DNA from: Gammaproteobacteria bacterium
GTDB taxonomy: Bacteria; Pseudomonadota; Gammaproteobacteria; Arenicellales; UBA868
Length of the DNA stretch: 53,377 bases
Assembly: GCA_014239255.1 (NCBI GenBank)
Contig: JAAZZE010000009.1
Span: forward strand, 1 to 53,377
Reading direction: 5' to 3'
The translations under genes and the position numbers were made by a program. Position 1 is the stretch's first letter. Every line of letters begins with the position of its first letter. Under the pieces are notes generated by a model. The model was not told the DNA's origin, did not search any database, and saw only the letters and a program-made list of their open reading frames with translations. Below are positions 41,257-50,764 of the stretch, in pieces.

Positions 41257-42848
41257 TTGCGCAATTGAATTTTACCGTTGGTGATGTAGACCGCAATGTA
41301 GATAAGATGCTCGCGGCCTGCAACAAGGCACGCACCGAGCTTGCCTGCAAAGTGGTGGTATTTCCGGAGCTGGCGGTGACTGGCTACCCGCCTGAGGACT
41401 TGTTGTTTCGCTCGGATTTTCTGGATAGAGCGGACCGGGGATTGGCCCGACTGCTGGCCGGAGTTGGCGATATTTGTGTTGTTGTCGGACACCCGTTTCG
41501 CGAGGATGGAAAACTCTATAACGCGGCTTCAGTGGTTGAGTCGGGGCAAGTGCGTGCCCGATATTTCAAGCAAAAACTGCCCAACTACGGAGTCTTCGAC
41601 GAAAAGCGCTATTTTTCTCCTGGTAGTGGCGCATTGGTGATTGATATTGATGGGTTCGCAGTTGGGCTGACAGTTTGTGAAGATGTCTGGCATCAACGAC
41701 CAGTTGCGGATTGTGTGGCAGCCGGGGCCGAAGTGATATTCAATCTCAACGCCTCACCCTTCAATGTACATAAGGCCCGCGAACGTGAAGAACAGGTTGT
41801 TACTGGGCGATCACGGGAGGTCGCAGTACCGATTGTTTATGTCAATATGGTTGGTGGACAAGACGAATTGGTATTCGACGGCGGCTCTTTTGCCTGTGAT
41901 GCGACTGGCCAGGTTGTTCATCGAAGTACTTTTTTTTCTGAGGATCTGGCGCGTATTGATATCTATCAGGGCGACATATGCAGTAGCCGTGAACTGGCAT
42001 CATTACCGGGTCACGAGGAAAGTGTCTACGAAGCTTTGCTGATTGGGTTGCGTGACTATGTAACCAAAAACGGGTTTGACGGCGTGGTATTGGGATTATC
42101 GGGTGGGATCGATTCAGCCCTGACACTTGCGGTGGCTGCAGATGCGTTGGGCCCGGACAAGGTGCAAGCGGTACTCATGCCCTCGCGCTACACCCGGGAC
42201 ATGAGTCTTGCTGATGCAAAGGCGCAGGCACAGGCATTAGCTGTTACATACCAGGTGATACCTATTGAGTCGTTGGTAGAAGCGTATCGCACACAACTTG
42301 AGCCGCTGTTTAGGGGGTTACCTGCCGATACCACCGAGGAGAATTTGCAGGCCAGAATTCGCGGTAACCTGCTGATGGCAATTTCCAACAAGACTGGTTG
42401 CCTGGTATTGACCACCGGTAATAAGAGTGAAATGGCCGTTGGTTACGCCACCTTGTATGGCGATATGGCGGGCGGCTTTGCCCTTATCAAGGATGTTCCT
42501 AAAACCTTAGTCTACCAACTCGCCCGCTACCGCAATCGCAGCAATGTCGTGATTCCCGAGCGCGTCATTACTCGGCCGCCGTCAGCAGAATTGGCCGAAG
42601 ACCAGGCTGATACCGACAGTTTGCCGCCCTACGAAGTCCTTGACCCCATACTTGAGGATTTCATTGAACATGATCGCTCAATCGAGGAAATTGCAGCCAA
42701 GGGTTTCGACCTGCAAATCGTGTCTCGGGTTTCGCAAATGGTGCTGCGCAACGAGTACAAGCGGCGCCAGGCACCACCTGGCGTACGTATCACCCGGCGC
42801 GCTTTTGGTCGGGATCGACGTTATCCGATTACCTCAGGGTTTAGTTGA
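41235..42848 (+). CDS. nadE: Glutamine-dependent NAD+ synthetase
   Basis: Nitrilase-type amidase domain plus VLGLSGGIDSALTLAVAADALG, TGNKSEMAVGYATLYGDMAGG. Confidence 0.97.
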   Translation: MKHLPVAIAQLNFTVGDVDRNVDKMLAACNKARTELACKVVVFPELAVTGYPPEDLLFRSDFLDRADRGLARLLAGVGDICVVVGHPFREDGKLYNAASVVESGQVRARYFKQKLPNYGVFDEKRYFSPGSGALVIDIDGFAVGLTVCEDVWHQRPVADCVAAGAEVIFNLNASPFNVHKAREREEQVVTGRSREVAVPIVYVNMVGGQDELVFDGGSFACDATGQVVHRSTFFSEDLARIDIYQGDICSSRELASLPGHEESVYEALLIGLRDYVTKNGFDGVVLGLSGGIDSALTLAVAADALGPDKVQAVLMPSRYTRDMSLADAKAQAQALAVTYQVIPIESLVEAYRTQLEPLFRGLPADTTEENLQARIRGNLLMAISNKTGCLVLTTGNKSEMAVGYATLYGDMAGGFALIKDVPKTLVYQLARYRNRSNVVIPERVITRPPSAELAEDQADTDSLPPYEVLDPILEDFIEHDRSIEEIAAKGFDLQIVSRVSQMVLRNEYKRRQAPPGVRITRRAFGRDRRYPITSGFS

Positions 42849-43599
42849 GGTACTTGCTTTTCGGGTAGTTGAGTTGTAAGACCCGGATGGTATCGTCGTG
42901 TAGTTCAGTCAGTCCCATGCGTTTGTAAGCTTTGACCATCACCCCCAACGCATGTTCGACTGCGGTGGAATTCTGATAGGTTTCCAGTACCGACCGGGCC
43001 CTGTTTACTGCAGCCACGTCTGCACCTAGCGAATAGTAGTAACGGGCAATATCGACGTCGTGCATCGCAAGTACGTTGATGATATACACCAGACGTTTCC
43101 GCGCGTCTGAGGCATATCGACTGTCAGGGAAGCGGCTCACGAGTTCGCGGTAGGCCGCGAATGCTTCGCGCACTGGCCTGATATCGTGGTTAGCAGGACT
43201 TTTTCCAGTGATATCATCAAGCAGACTGTCCGGCGGTTCAAACAACGCAAGGCCTTTCAGGTAGTACGCGTAATCCACATTAGGATGTGTTGGATGCATC
43301 TGTATAAAGCGGTTTGCAGCGACGACTGTTAGGGCAGATTCGTTGTTCTTGAAATGAGCATAAGCGATGTCCAACTGGGCTTGCTCAGCATTACGACCAT
43401 AAGGAAAACGACCTTGCATTTTCTGGTAAGTCGCGATCGCAGCTGGCCAATCACCGGCGGCCAACTGGGTTTGGCCCACCGTGACGAACTGCTCCGCGGT
43501 CCAGTTGGCGGTTTCATCTTTTTCCTCCAGGATCGCACAACCACCGGTGAGTAGCGAACCGATCAGTAAGCAAAGTACGAGGCAGATAGATTGGCGCAT
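42841..43599 (-). CDS. bamD: Outer membrane assembly lipoprotein BamD
   Basis: Lipobox LLTGGC, TPR repeats, LDIAYAHFKNNES, YAYYLKGLALFE; divergent from rluD as in E. coli; ORF opens at 43647. Confidence 0.93.
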   Translation of the reverse strand: MRQSICLVLCLLIGSLLTGGCAILEEKDETANWTAEQFVTVGQTQLAAGDWPAAIATYQKMQGRFPYGRNAEQAQLDIAYAHFKNNESALTVVAANRFIQMHPTHPNVDYAYYLKGLALFEPPDSLLDDITGKSPANHDIRPVREAFAAYRELVSRFPDSRYASDARKRLVYIINVLAMHDVDIARYYYSLGADVAAVNRARSVLETYQNSTAVEHALGVMVKAYKRMGLTELHDDTIRVLQLNYPKSKYLN

Positions 43600-43664
43600 G
43601 GTTATAGAGACTCGTGGATACACCTCTATTATACTTTCGAGGGCCAACGGCGAAGGCGACAGTT

Positions 43665-44636
43665 ATGGCAGGCGCAAGCGAAAGTGACGAAGTAGTGACT
43701 GGGGTGGTGCCTGACGAGGCGGCCGGTGAGCGCCTCGACAAGGTATTGGCAAAGGTTTTTACGCCTCACTCGCGGTCACAGTTACAGGCCTGGCTCAAGG
43801 AGGGACGGATCACGCTGGCAAATGAGATCCCCTCAGGGCGACTCAGCGTAGCCGGGGGCGAGGTTTTGTGCCTGGAAATGCCACCGCTGACCCAAATTGA
43901 ATGGGTGGCCGAACCTTTGGCGCTTTCGGTAGTACATCAAGATGAGCACATTGTGGTCATCGATAAGCCTTGTGGACTGGTCGTCCATCCGGGGGCGGGT
44001 AACCGAGCCGGTACACTGGCGAACGCCATTTTGCACCAATTTCCTGCTGCCGCGACTCTGCCGCGGGCTGGCATTGTCCATCGCCTGGACAAAGACACCA
44101 GCGGGTTGTTGGTCGTGGCACTTACCGAACTTGCCCGTGGCGAGTTGATCCGGGGGCTCGAGACGCACGCCATCGGCCGGGAGTACCTCGCAGTGGTGAA
44201 TGGTCGTCCGATATCCGGCGGTACCGTGGAAGCACCGATCGGCCGACACCCCCGCAACCGGTTGAAAATGGCAGTTACCAGCAAAGGTCGTCCCGCAGTC
44301 ACCCATTATCGGTTGAGCCAGCGTTTTCGATCGCACACCCTATTAAAGTTACAGTTACAAACAGGCCGAACCCACCAGATCCGTGTGCACATGGCCCATC
44401 TGGGATTTCCACTGGTGGGTGACCCGGTCTACGGCGGTCGTTTCCAGTTGCCGCCCAGATCCAGCCCGCAGCTGATCGCTGCCCTGCAGGGTTTTAAGCG
44501 TCAGGCATTGCATGCGGCAGTTCTTGAGCTGGCGCATCCTGCGACCGGTAAATCTCTTCGTTGGGAAAGCGTAATTCCATCGGATTTCGTGGCGCTGATC
44601 GATGCGTTGAGTATCGACGCTGCGATCGAGACATGA
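43665..44636 (+). CDS. rluD: 23S rRNA pseudouridine synthase RluD
   Basis: S4-like N-terminus, GIVHRLDKDTSGLLVVALTE, LQLQTGRTHQIRVHMAHLGFPLVGDPVYGG; ATG at 43665. Confidence 0.95.
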   Translation: MAGASESDEVVTGVVPDEAAGERLDKVLAKVFTPHSRSQLQAWLKEGRITLANEIPSGRLSVAGGEVLCLEMPPLTQIEWVAEPLALSVVHQDEHIVVIDKPCGLVVHPGAGNRAGTLANAILHQFPAAATLPRAGIVHRLDKDTSGLLVVALTELARGELIRGLETHAIGREYLAVVNGRPISGGTVEAPIGRHPRNRLKMAVTSKGRPAVTHYRLSQRFRSHTLLKLQLQTGRTHQIRVHMAHLGFPLVGDPVYGGRFQLPPRSSPQLIAALQGFKRQALHAAVLELAHPATGKSLRWESVIPSDFVALIDALSIDAAIET

Positions 44637-45388
44637 ACGTTGCCACAATCGCGTCGGTAGCTCCACACTGGCCGGCGCCCGAACATGTCCGGGCGCTGAC
44701 AACCGAGCGCAGCGCAAGTCAGCCCGAGGGCCCCTACAGCGGGTTTAATTTGGGTGATCATGTTGGAGATAATCCAGGTCGGGTTGTGGCCAACCGATTA
44801 TCCCTGGTGCAACAATTGAGGCTCGTAGGACAACCGCGATGGCTGACTCAAGTTCATGGTGCAAGAGTATGTGAATTGGATGGGCCAGGGGAGGGGCCTG
44901 TTGCAGATGGCAGCTTTACGACTCGGGCCGGGGCAGGGGTAATTTGCGCCGTACTCAGCGCGGACTGTGCGCCAGTATTTCTCAGCGACCGTAAAGGTAG
45001 TTTTGTTGGCCTCTTACATGCCGGGTGGCGTGGTGTTATCGCTGGCGTGATTGAGCAGGGGATTGCTCAGGTACCGGCCGAGCCTCAGGACATCATCGCC
45101 TGGGTTGGGCCCAGCATCAGCCAGCGCGCCTTTGAGGTGGGGGACGAAGTCCGAGAACAGTTTCTGACAGCAGATCCGGTGGATCAGCAATATTTTGCCC
45201 GCAAGGGTAATCGGTACATGGCTGATCTGCCGGGCTTAGTGCTGGCCCGGCTCAGACGCTGCGAGATTGCTTTCGCTGCAGCCAGTGATTGCTGCACTTA
45301 TGCTGAGCCTAGGCGATGGTTTTCACATCGGCGTCAGGGTCGTTGCGGGCGTATGGCATCTTTGATCTGGCTGGCCGAGGAGCCCTGA
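44633..45388 (+). CDS. pgeF: Peptidoglycan editing factor / polyphenol oxidase family (YfiH/PgeF)
   Basis: YSGFNLGDHVGDNPGRVVANR, LLHAGWRGVIAGVIEQGI, GPSISQRAFEVGDEV; ATGA overlap with rluD. Confidence 0.93.
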   Translation: MNVATIASVAPHWPAPEHVRALTTERSASQPEGPYSGFNLGDHVGDNPGRVVANRLSLVQQLRLVGQPRWLTQVHGARVCELDGPGEGPVADGSFTTRAGAGVICAVLSADCAPVFLSDRKGSFVGLLHAGWRGVIAGVIEQGIAQVPAEPQDIIAWVGPSISQRAFEVGDEVREQFLTADPVDQQYFARKGNRYMADLPGLVLARLRRCEIAFAAASDCCTYAEPRRWFSHRRQGRCGRMASLIWLAEEP

Positions 45389-45411
45389 AGCGGGGCAGCC
45401 CAATTTAAGGG

Positions 45412-45440
45412 AAAAAAGCGGGGCATTGCCCCGCTTTTTT
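45412..45440. terminator. Bidirectional intrinsic terminator
   Basis: AAAAAAGCGGGGCATTGCCCCGCTTTTTT between convergent pgeF and rhodanese genes; 7-bp GC-rich stem with A/T tracts on both sides. Confidence 0.92.
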
Positions 45441-45456
45441 CTGGGATAACAGCGCT

Positions 45457-46110
45457 TTACGGCTTGGCTGTACTTAGGCCAAGAATCTCCCAATCTTGCA
45501 TGCCACCACGATACCACTTGATTTTGTGGGCCGGGTAGCCAAATTTCAGCAGGTTCTTGATGTTGTTGGGCGATTGGCCGCACCACATGCCATTGCAGAA
45601 CATAACCGCTGTCTTCGCATTGGTGAAGTCAAACAGGCCTTCGCTTTCCGTAACGTTGAACACTGCCTGCATAATCTCCGCGATCTCAATTGGGGTAGCA
45701 CCCTTGGCCGGGTTCAAACTAGTCCATGGGATATTGATCGCACTGGGAATAGTGCCTTTGGCAACCCAGTTCGGGGTGCGGGAGTCGACCACGATGATCG
45801 AGGAGTCGCCATCACTCATCATCTTGGCGTAATGGATAATTTCACGCTCGGCGATGGTTTCAACACCCGGGGCCAGAGTCGCTGGCTGGATGCAAAATGG
45901 CGGGCAGGGTCGTGAGGTCTTGCCGAAAGCCGGGTTCACGGTGTTCGCATTATCCTGGGTACGGGTAATGTCGGTCGCCGCGCCATTGTGGTTTACCGAA
46001 ACCGCCATGATGTCGGCAGTGATGCCAACCGGTTTGCCTGCCTGCACAGAGACTGGCAGGGTGAGGATCAGACCCGCTAGGGCGCCGACCAGAGCTTTAG
46101 ACTTGTTCAA
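45457..46110 (-). CDS. Exported rhodanese-like domain protein
   Basis: Signal peptide MNKSKALVGALAGLILTLPVSVQAG; VDSRTPNWVAKGTIPSAINIPW, VMFCNGMWCGQSPNNIKNLLKFGYP; RPCPPFC motif; apparent TTG start with GGAGAG upstream. Confidence 0.88.
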   Translation of the reverse strand: MNKSKALVGALAGLILTLPVSVQAGKPVGITADIMAVSVNHNGAATDITRTQDNANTVNPAFGKTSRPCPPFCIQPATLAPGVETIAEREIIHYAKMMSDGDSSIIVVDSRTPNWVAKGTIPSAINIPWTSLNPAKGATPIEIAEIMQAVFNVTESEGLFDFTNAKTAVMFCNGMWCGQSPNNIKNLLKFGYPAHKIKWYRGGMQDWEILGLSTAKP

Positions 46111-46227
46111 TTGTCTCTCCTATCTTGTCTTTTAGGTTAGGTATGGGAAGGGCGCCCCTGGGGTGCCCACAGCATTTCGCGCTGAGGCCGCCACCATTTC
46201 CATGACGGTCAGCGGGAAAATTCAAAA

Positions 46228-46407
46228 TCAGTCGCATTCAGGTTCTTTACAAATCTCGGCCTCAGGATTGCTTTCACACCAAGTGGTACAGGCATCCAAA
46301 TTTGATTCGCACCACGCAGCTGGATCTTCACCTTCTGGGGGTCCGCCAGCAACCGCGGCTGGCCCCGCTAGTATAAAGGCGATGAGGGCGGTGAAAATCA
46401 ATCTCAT
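46228..46407 (-). CDS. Small exported Cys-rich acidic peptide (59 aa), uncharacterised
   Basis: MRLIFTALIAFILAGPAAVAGGPPEGEDPAAWCESNLDACTTWCESNPEAEICKEPECD; signal peptide, five Cys, AAGGA 9 nt before ATG at 46407. Confidence 0.7.
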   Translation of the reverse strand: MRLIFTALIAFILAGPAAVAGGPPEGEDPAAWCESNLDACTTWCESNPEAEICKEPECD

Positions 46408-46520
46408 GGAAATCAATCCTTAAAATATCCTAATATTAAAAAATCCCTATACCCTAAAAGGGTCCCCGGCTGTCTGGTTTCAGACCAGAATCACTTTATT
46501 ATCTACTAACAAATTATCTA

Positions 46521-47021
46521 ATGATCTTGCCATACGTCAAGTCCGGCCTATTTAGCTTGCTATTAACGGGTTTCTTGTCTTTTTCGGCAATGTGCACCGC
46601 TCAGGAAGTGGTGAACTTTCGCCTGCCTGATCTGCAAGGGCAACTCCAGGACATCGCCCAGTATCGCGGCAAGTGGTTGGTCGTCAATTTCTGGGCAACC
46701 TGGTGCGGCCCCTGTGTGGCCGAAATTCCTGAACTTAATGCTTTCGAGGCTAGGCGCAAGCAGCAGGCGAACGTGATCGGTATCGCTTTTGAAAAAACGC
46801 CGGTTGATCAGATCCGTCGGTTTGTTCAGCAGTTTAATATCACCTACCCGATACTGCTTATTGGTGAGCAGCCGCTGGTACCGCTGGAGCCACTCAAAGG
46901 GTTGCCTTCGACTTTTCTATTGTCACCGCGCGGGGAATATCTGCATGCCCATGTCGGTCCTGTGACTGTTGGACAACTGGAGGAACTACTCGATCAGTTT
47001 GCTGGCGACTCCTCAAATTGA
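46521..47021 (+). CDS. TlpA/ResA-like thioredoxin-fold protein, exported
   Basis: N-terminal signal sequence, WLVVNFWATWCGPCVAEIPELNAF active site, LPSTFLLSPRGEYLHAHVG. Confidence 0.93.
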   Translation: MILPYVKSGLFSLLLTGFLSFSAMCTAQEVVNFRLPDLQGQLQDIAQYRGKWLVVNFWATWCGPCVAEIPELNAFEARRKQQANVIGIAFEKTPVDQIRRFVQQFNITYPILLIGEQPLVPLEPLKGLPSTFLLSPRGEYLHAHVGPVTVGQLEELLDQFAGDSSN

Positions 47022-47854
47022 AGGCTGAGGTCAATTGCGTGAATGTTTTTGGTCATCGCCCCACTTGAAACAAAATTGACCCCGGTCAAGGCAATTTCAC
47101 GAATAGTCTTTGCAGTGACGTTGCCAGAGGCTTCAAGTTGCGCCTGCCCGGCATTGATCTTAACGGCACGGCGCAATTGCGCTAACGAAAAATTATCCAG
47201 CAACAACCGTTGCGCTCCGGCAGTTAGGGCCTCCAATAATTCGGCGATGTTTTCGACCTCAACCTCAATCAGTGATACGTCATTACTGTGAGCAAGGGCT
47301 GCAGTCACAGCCTGGGCGACTGACCCCGCCGCACGGATATGATTTTCCTTGACCAGAATACCGTCATACAGGCCCAACCGGTGATTCGTGCCACCACCAC
47401 AGCGCACGGCATATTTCTGAGCCAGGCGCAGGCCCGGCACAGTTTTGCGGGTGTCAAGTAACTGCGCCGTGGTGCCCTTAAGCTGATCCACTAGGCGTTT
47501 GGTGGCGGTCGCGGTTCCTGACAGCAATTGCAGAAAATTGAGCGCAGTTCGTTCGCCGGTGAGGATGCCCCGGGACGGGCCCTGGATGGTACACCAGGCC
47601 TGTCCGTTGATGACATCATCGCCATCGCAGCTGAGCCAGTCGATGCTGATGTCAGGATCAAGCTGGTCAAAAACTTCCTGGACCCAGGCGACACCACAGA
47701 CCACAGCAGGCTCACGACTGATCAGTGTGGTCCGGACGATGTCGTTGTCGGGCACCAGCGTGGCCGTCAGGTCTCCTGTGCCGATATCTTCAGCCAGGGC
47801 TTGACGCACTTGCTCGGCTATTACATGTCGAGGTGGGAGTTTGTTCATGATCAA
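46994..47854 (-). CDS. nadC: Nicotinate-nucleotide pyrophosphorylase (carboxylating)
   Basis: EDIGTGDLTATLVP, LLDTRKTVPGLRLAQKYAVRCGGGTNHRLGLYDGILVKENHI. Confidence 0.97.
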   Translation of the reverse strand: MIMNKLPPRHVIAEQVRQALAEDIGTGDLTATLVPDNDIVRTTLISREPAVVCGVAWVQEVFDQLDPDISIDWLSCDGDDVINGQAWCTIQGPSRGILTGERTALNFLQLLSGTATATKRLVDQLKGTTAQLLDTRKTVPGLRLAQKYAVRCGGGTNHRLGLYDGILVKENHIRAAGSVAQAVTAALAHSNDVSLIEVEVENIAELLEALTAGAQRLLLDNFSLAQLRRAVKINAGQAQLEASGNVTAKTIREIALTGVNFVSSGAMTKNIHAIDLSLQFEESPAN

Positions 47855-47972
47855 ATTTGACTAAATACGGAATGCTGAGCATAACCCGTCTGCGAGGTGA
47901 CTTTAATTTGGTTGTAGGATTGGGTTGTTACCAGTCAAGGCCAAAATCGCGCGTCACGCCGCTCTGATCTAT

Positions 47973-48000
47973 CTTGATTATCCACACGCAACCCCCATCT
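47973..48000 (+). promoter_or_regulatory. Sigma-32 (RpoH) heat-shock promoter for clpB
   Basis: CTTGATT (47973-47979), 13-nt spacer, CCCCATCT (47993-48000); matches the CTTGAA-N13-15-CCCCATNT consensus; 77 nt before the clpB ATG. Confidence 0.85.
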
Positions 48001-48077
48001 TTAATGGTGTAAAACATCCTGGCCGACACTAATGATACAGGACAGTATCGGCTGTCGATCATCGGAGTGATCATCTT

Positions 48078-50681
48078 ATGCGAATGGATAAATTAACTAC
48101 TAAATTCCAGTTGGCCCTGGCAGATGCACAGAGCATGGCGTTGGGGCGAGACCACCAGTTTATTGAGCCCCCGCACTTGATGTTGGCACTGCTTGACCAG
48201 GAAGGCGGTGGGGTAAGGCACCTGCTCACACGCGCCGGCGCTAACGTCAATACTCTGCGCTCCCGACTGGGTGAAGCACTCGACCGTCTGGCGCGGGTGG
48301 AAGGCACCGGCGGCGATGTACAGATCTCGAGCGACCTCTCGCGTATGCTTAATCTGACTGACAAGCAGGCGCAAAAACGGGGCGACCAATTCATCTCCAG
48401 TGAACTTTTTGTATTGGCTGCAAAGGACGATAAGGGTGAACTGGGACGCCTGTTGAAAGAGGCAGGTGTTGTTAAAGGCGCGCTAGATCAGGCGATTGAT
48501 CAATTACGCGGTGGCGAGTCGGTTGATGATGCCAATGCCGAAGAACAGCGCCAAGCGCTTGAGAAATACTCGATCGACCTGACTGAGCGCGCTGAACAAG
48601 GTCGACTCGATCCAGTGATTGGCCGTGATGAGGAGATTCGCCGCACCATCCAGGTGCTACAGCGGCGCACCAAGAACAACCCGGTATTAATTGGAGAGCC
48701 TGGTGTGGGCAAGACCGCTATTGCTGAGGGATTGGCGCAGCGGATCGTTGATGGTGAAGTGCCTGAAGGCGTTAAGGGTAAGCGGCTGTTGGCTCTGGAT
48801 ATGGGCGCGCTGATTGCCGGGGCGAAGTTTCGTGGCGAATTTGAGGAGCGTCTTAAAGCTGTCCTCAGTGATCTTGGCAAACAAGAAGGTCAAGTGATCC
48901 TGTTTGTCGATGAACTGCACACAATAGTGGGGGCGGGTAAGGCTGACGGTGCTATGGATGCTGGCAACATGCTAAAGCCTGCTCTGGCCCGAGGTGAATT
49001 GCACTGCATTGGTGCTACCACGCTGGACGAGTATCGTAAGTATGTCGAGAAGGATGCAGCCCTGGAACGGCGTTTCCAGAAGGTGTTGGTAGGAGAACCC
49101 ACGGTAGAAGACACGGTGGCTATTTTACGTGGACTCAAGGAAAAGTATGAAGTCCACCACGGAGTTGATATCACTGATCCGGCTATTGTTGCTGCAGCGA
49201 CTCTGTCACATCGTTATATCAGTGACCGAAAACTTCCCGATAAAGCCATTGATCTTGTAGATGAGGCGGCGAGTCGAATCCGTATGGAGATCGACTCCAA
49301 GCCGGAGTCTATGGATCGGCTGGATCGACGCCTGATCCAATTCAAAATTGAGCGTGAGGCGGTTAAGAAAGATACCGATGAAGCTTCACGCAAACGCCTT
49401 GAAGCCTTGCACAAGGATATCGCAGAACTCGAGCGCGAGTACGCTGATCTGGAGGAGGTCTGGAAAGCAGAGAAGGCAGCCGTACAGGGCAGTCAGCATA
49501 TCAAGGAAGCGCTCGATCAGGCTCGTGGCGAAATCGAAGCGGCGCGCCGCGCAGGGGATCTGGCACGCATGTCAGAACTGCAGTACGGCCGTATTCCAGA
49601 ACTCGAAAAACAGTTGGTTGAGGCCGATGCTGGTGAGTCGACAGGCCAGGCTCGACTGTTGCGCAATAAAGTGACTGGTGAAGAAATTGCCGAGGTCGTT
49701 GCGCGCTGGACTGGTATTCCGGTGTCCCGAATGCTTGAGGGCGAGCGCGAGAAATTGTTGCGTATGGAAGCCGAGTTGCACCAGCGCGTGATTGGCCAGG
49801 AAGAAGCTATTCATGCCGTGGCTAACGCTATTCGTCGTTCGCGGGCCGGACTTTCCGATCCCAACCGGCCCTACGGTTCGTTTTTATTCCTCGGACCTAC
49901 TGGCGTAGGCAAAACAGAGCTGTCTAAAGCATTAACGGCTTTTCTGTTCGATACCGAAGAATCGATGGTGCGGATAGACATGTCCGAGTTTATGGAGAAA
50001 CACTCAGTGGCTCGTCTGATTGGTGCACCTCCAGGGTATGTGGGCTATGAAGAGGGCGGCTACCTGACTGAAGCTGTGCGTCGACGGCCTTACTCAGTGA
50101 TTCTGATGGATGAGGTTGAAAAAGCGCATCCGGAAGTCTTCAACGTGTTACTGCAGGTGCTCGATGACGGTCGCCTGACCGACGGTCAGGGCCGGACCGT
50201 AGATTTTCGCAACACCGTTATTGTGATGACGTCGAATCTGGGTTCCGATCGGATCCAGGAGTTGGCGGGAGAAGAACGTTACGAGCAGATGAAAGCTGAG
50301 GTCATGACCGTAGTCGAGCGACACTTTCGCCCGGAGTTCATCAATCGGGTGGATGACATGATCGTCTTTCATCCGTTGGAGCGTGAACAACTGCAGGCGA
50401 TTGCCCGTATCCAGGTTGGCATTTTACAGGTCCGTCTGGCAGCGCGTGATCTCACACTTACCTTGACCGACGCGGCACTGGACAAGTTAGGCGAGGCGGG
50501 TTTTGATCCTGTCTACGGTGCTCGACCACTAAAGCGTGCCATCCAGATCCAATTGGAAAATCCCCTGGCGCAAGAGATTCTGGCTGGGAGTTTAGTGTCG
50601 GGTGACACCATCAACGTGGATGTTGAGGAGGGGAGTTTAGTGTTCAGGCCCCAGCGGCCAACGCCTGCCCGGGTCGCTTGA
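48078..50681 (+). CDS. clpB: ATP-dependent disaggregase ClpB
   Basis: Clp N domain, two AAA modules ([32 protein letters not shown]), ClpB-type coiled-coil middle domain. Confidence 0.98.
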   Translation: MRMDKLTTKFQLALADAQSMALGRDHQFIEPPHLMLALLDQEGGGVRHLLTRAGANVNTLRSRLGEALDRLARVEGTGGDVQISSDLSRMLNLTDKQAQKRGDQFISSELFVLAAKDDKGELGRLLKEAGVVKGALDQAIDQLRGGESVDDANAEEQRQALEKYSIDLTERAEQGRLDPVIGRDEEIRRTIQVLQRRTKNNPVLIGEPGVGKTAIAEGLAQRIVDGEVPEGVKGKRLLALDMGALIAGAKFRGEFEERLKAVLSDLGKQEGQVILFVDELHTIVGAGKADGAMDAGNMLKPALARGELHCIGATTLDEYRKYVEKDAALERRFQKVLVGEPTVEDTVAILRGLKEKYEVHHGVDITDPAIVAAATLSHRYISDRKLPDKAIDLVDEAASRIRMEIDSKPESMDRLDRRLIQFKIEREAVKKDTDEASRKRLEALHKDIAELEREYADLEEVWKAEKAAVQGSQHIKEALDQARGEIEAARRAGDLARMSELQYGRIPELEKQLVEADAGESTGQARLLRNKVTGEEIAEVVARWTGIPVSRMLEGEREKLLRMEAELHQRVIGQEEAIHAVANAIRRSRAGLSDPNRPYGSFLFLGPTGVGKTELSKALTAFLFDTEESMVRIDMSEFMEKHSVARLIGAPPGYVGYEEGGYLTEAVRRRPYSVILMDEVEKAHPEVFNVLLQVLDDGRLTDGQGRTVDFRNTVIVMTSNLGSDRIQELAGEERYEQMKAEVMTVVERHFRPEFINRVDDMIVFHPLEREQLQAIARIQVGILQVRLAARDLTLTLTDAALDKLGEAGFDPVYGARPLKRAIQIQLENPLAQEILAGSLVSGDTINVDVEEGSLVFRPQRPTPARVA

Positions 50682-50764
50682 TTGGCGGCAATCATGATCT
50701 GCAGCGGATGGTCAGCACGGGCCTCAGCCTATAGAATCTCCAGCCAATGCCAAGGGATACATAA

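Noticed and set aside
45457-47021. Thiol genes as a mobile island or bufferin-type RiPP cluster
   Set aside because: No integrase, transposase, flanking repeats or tRNA seen, and no DUF692/DUF2063 partner; insertion is argued only from synteny
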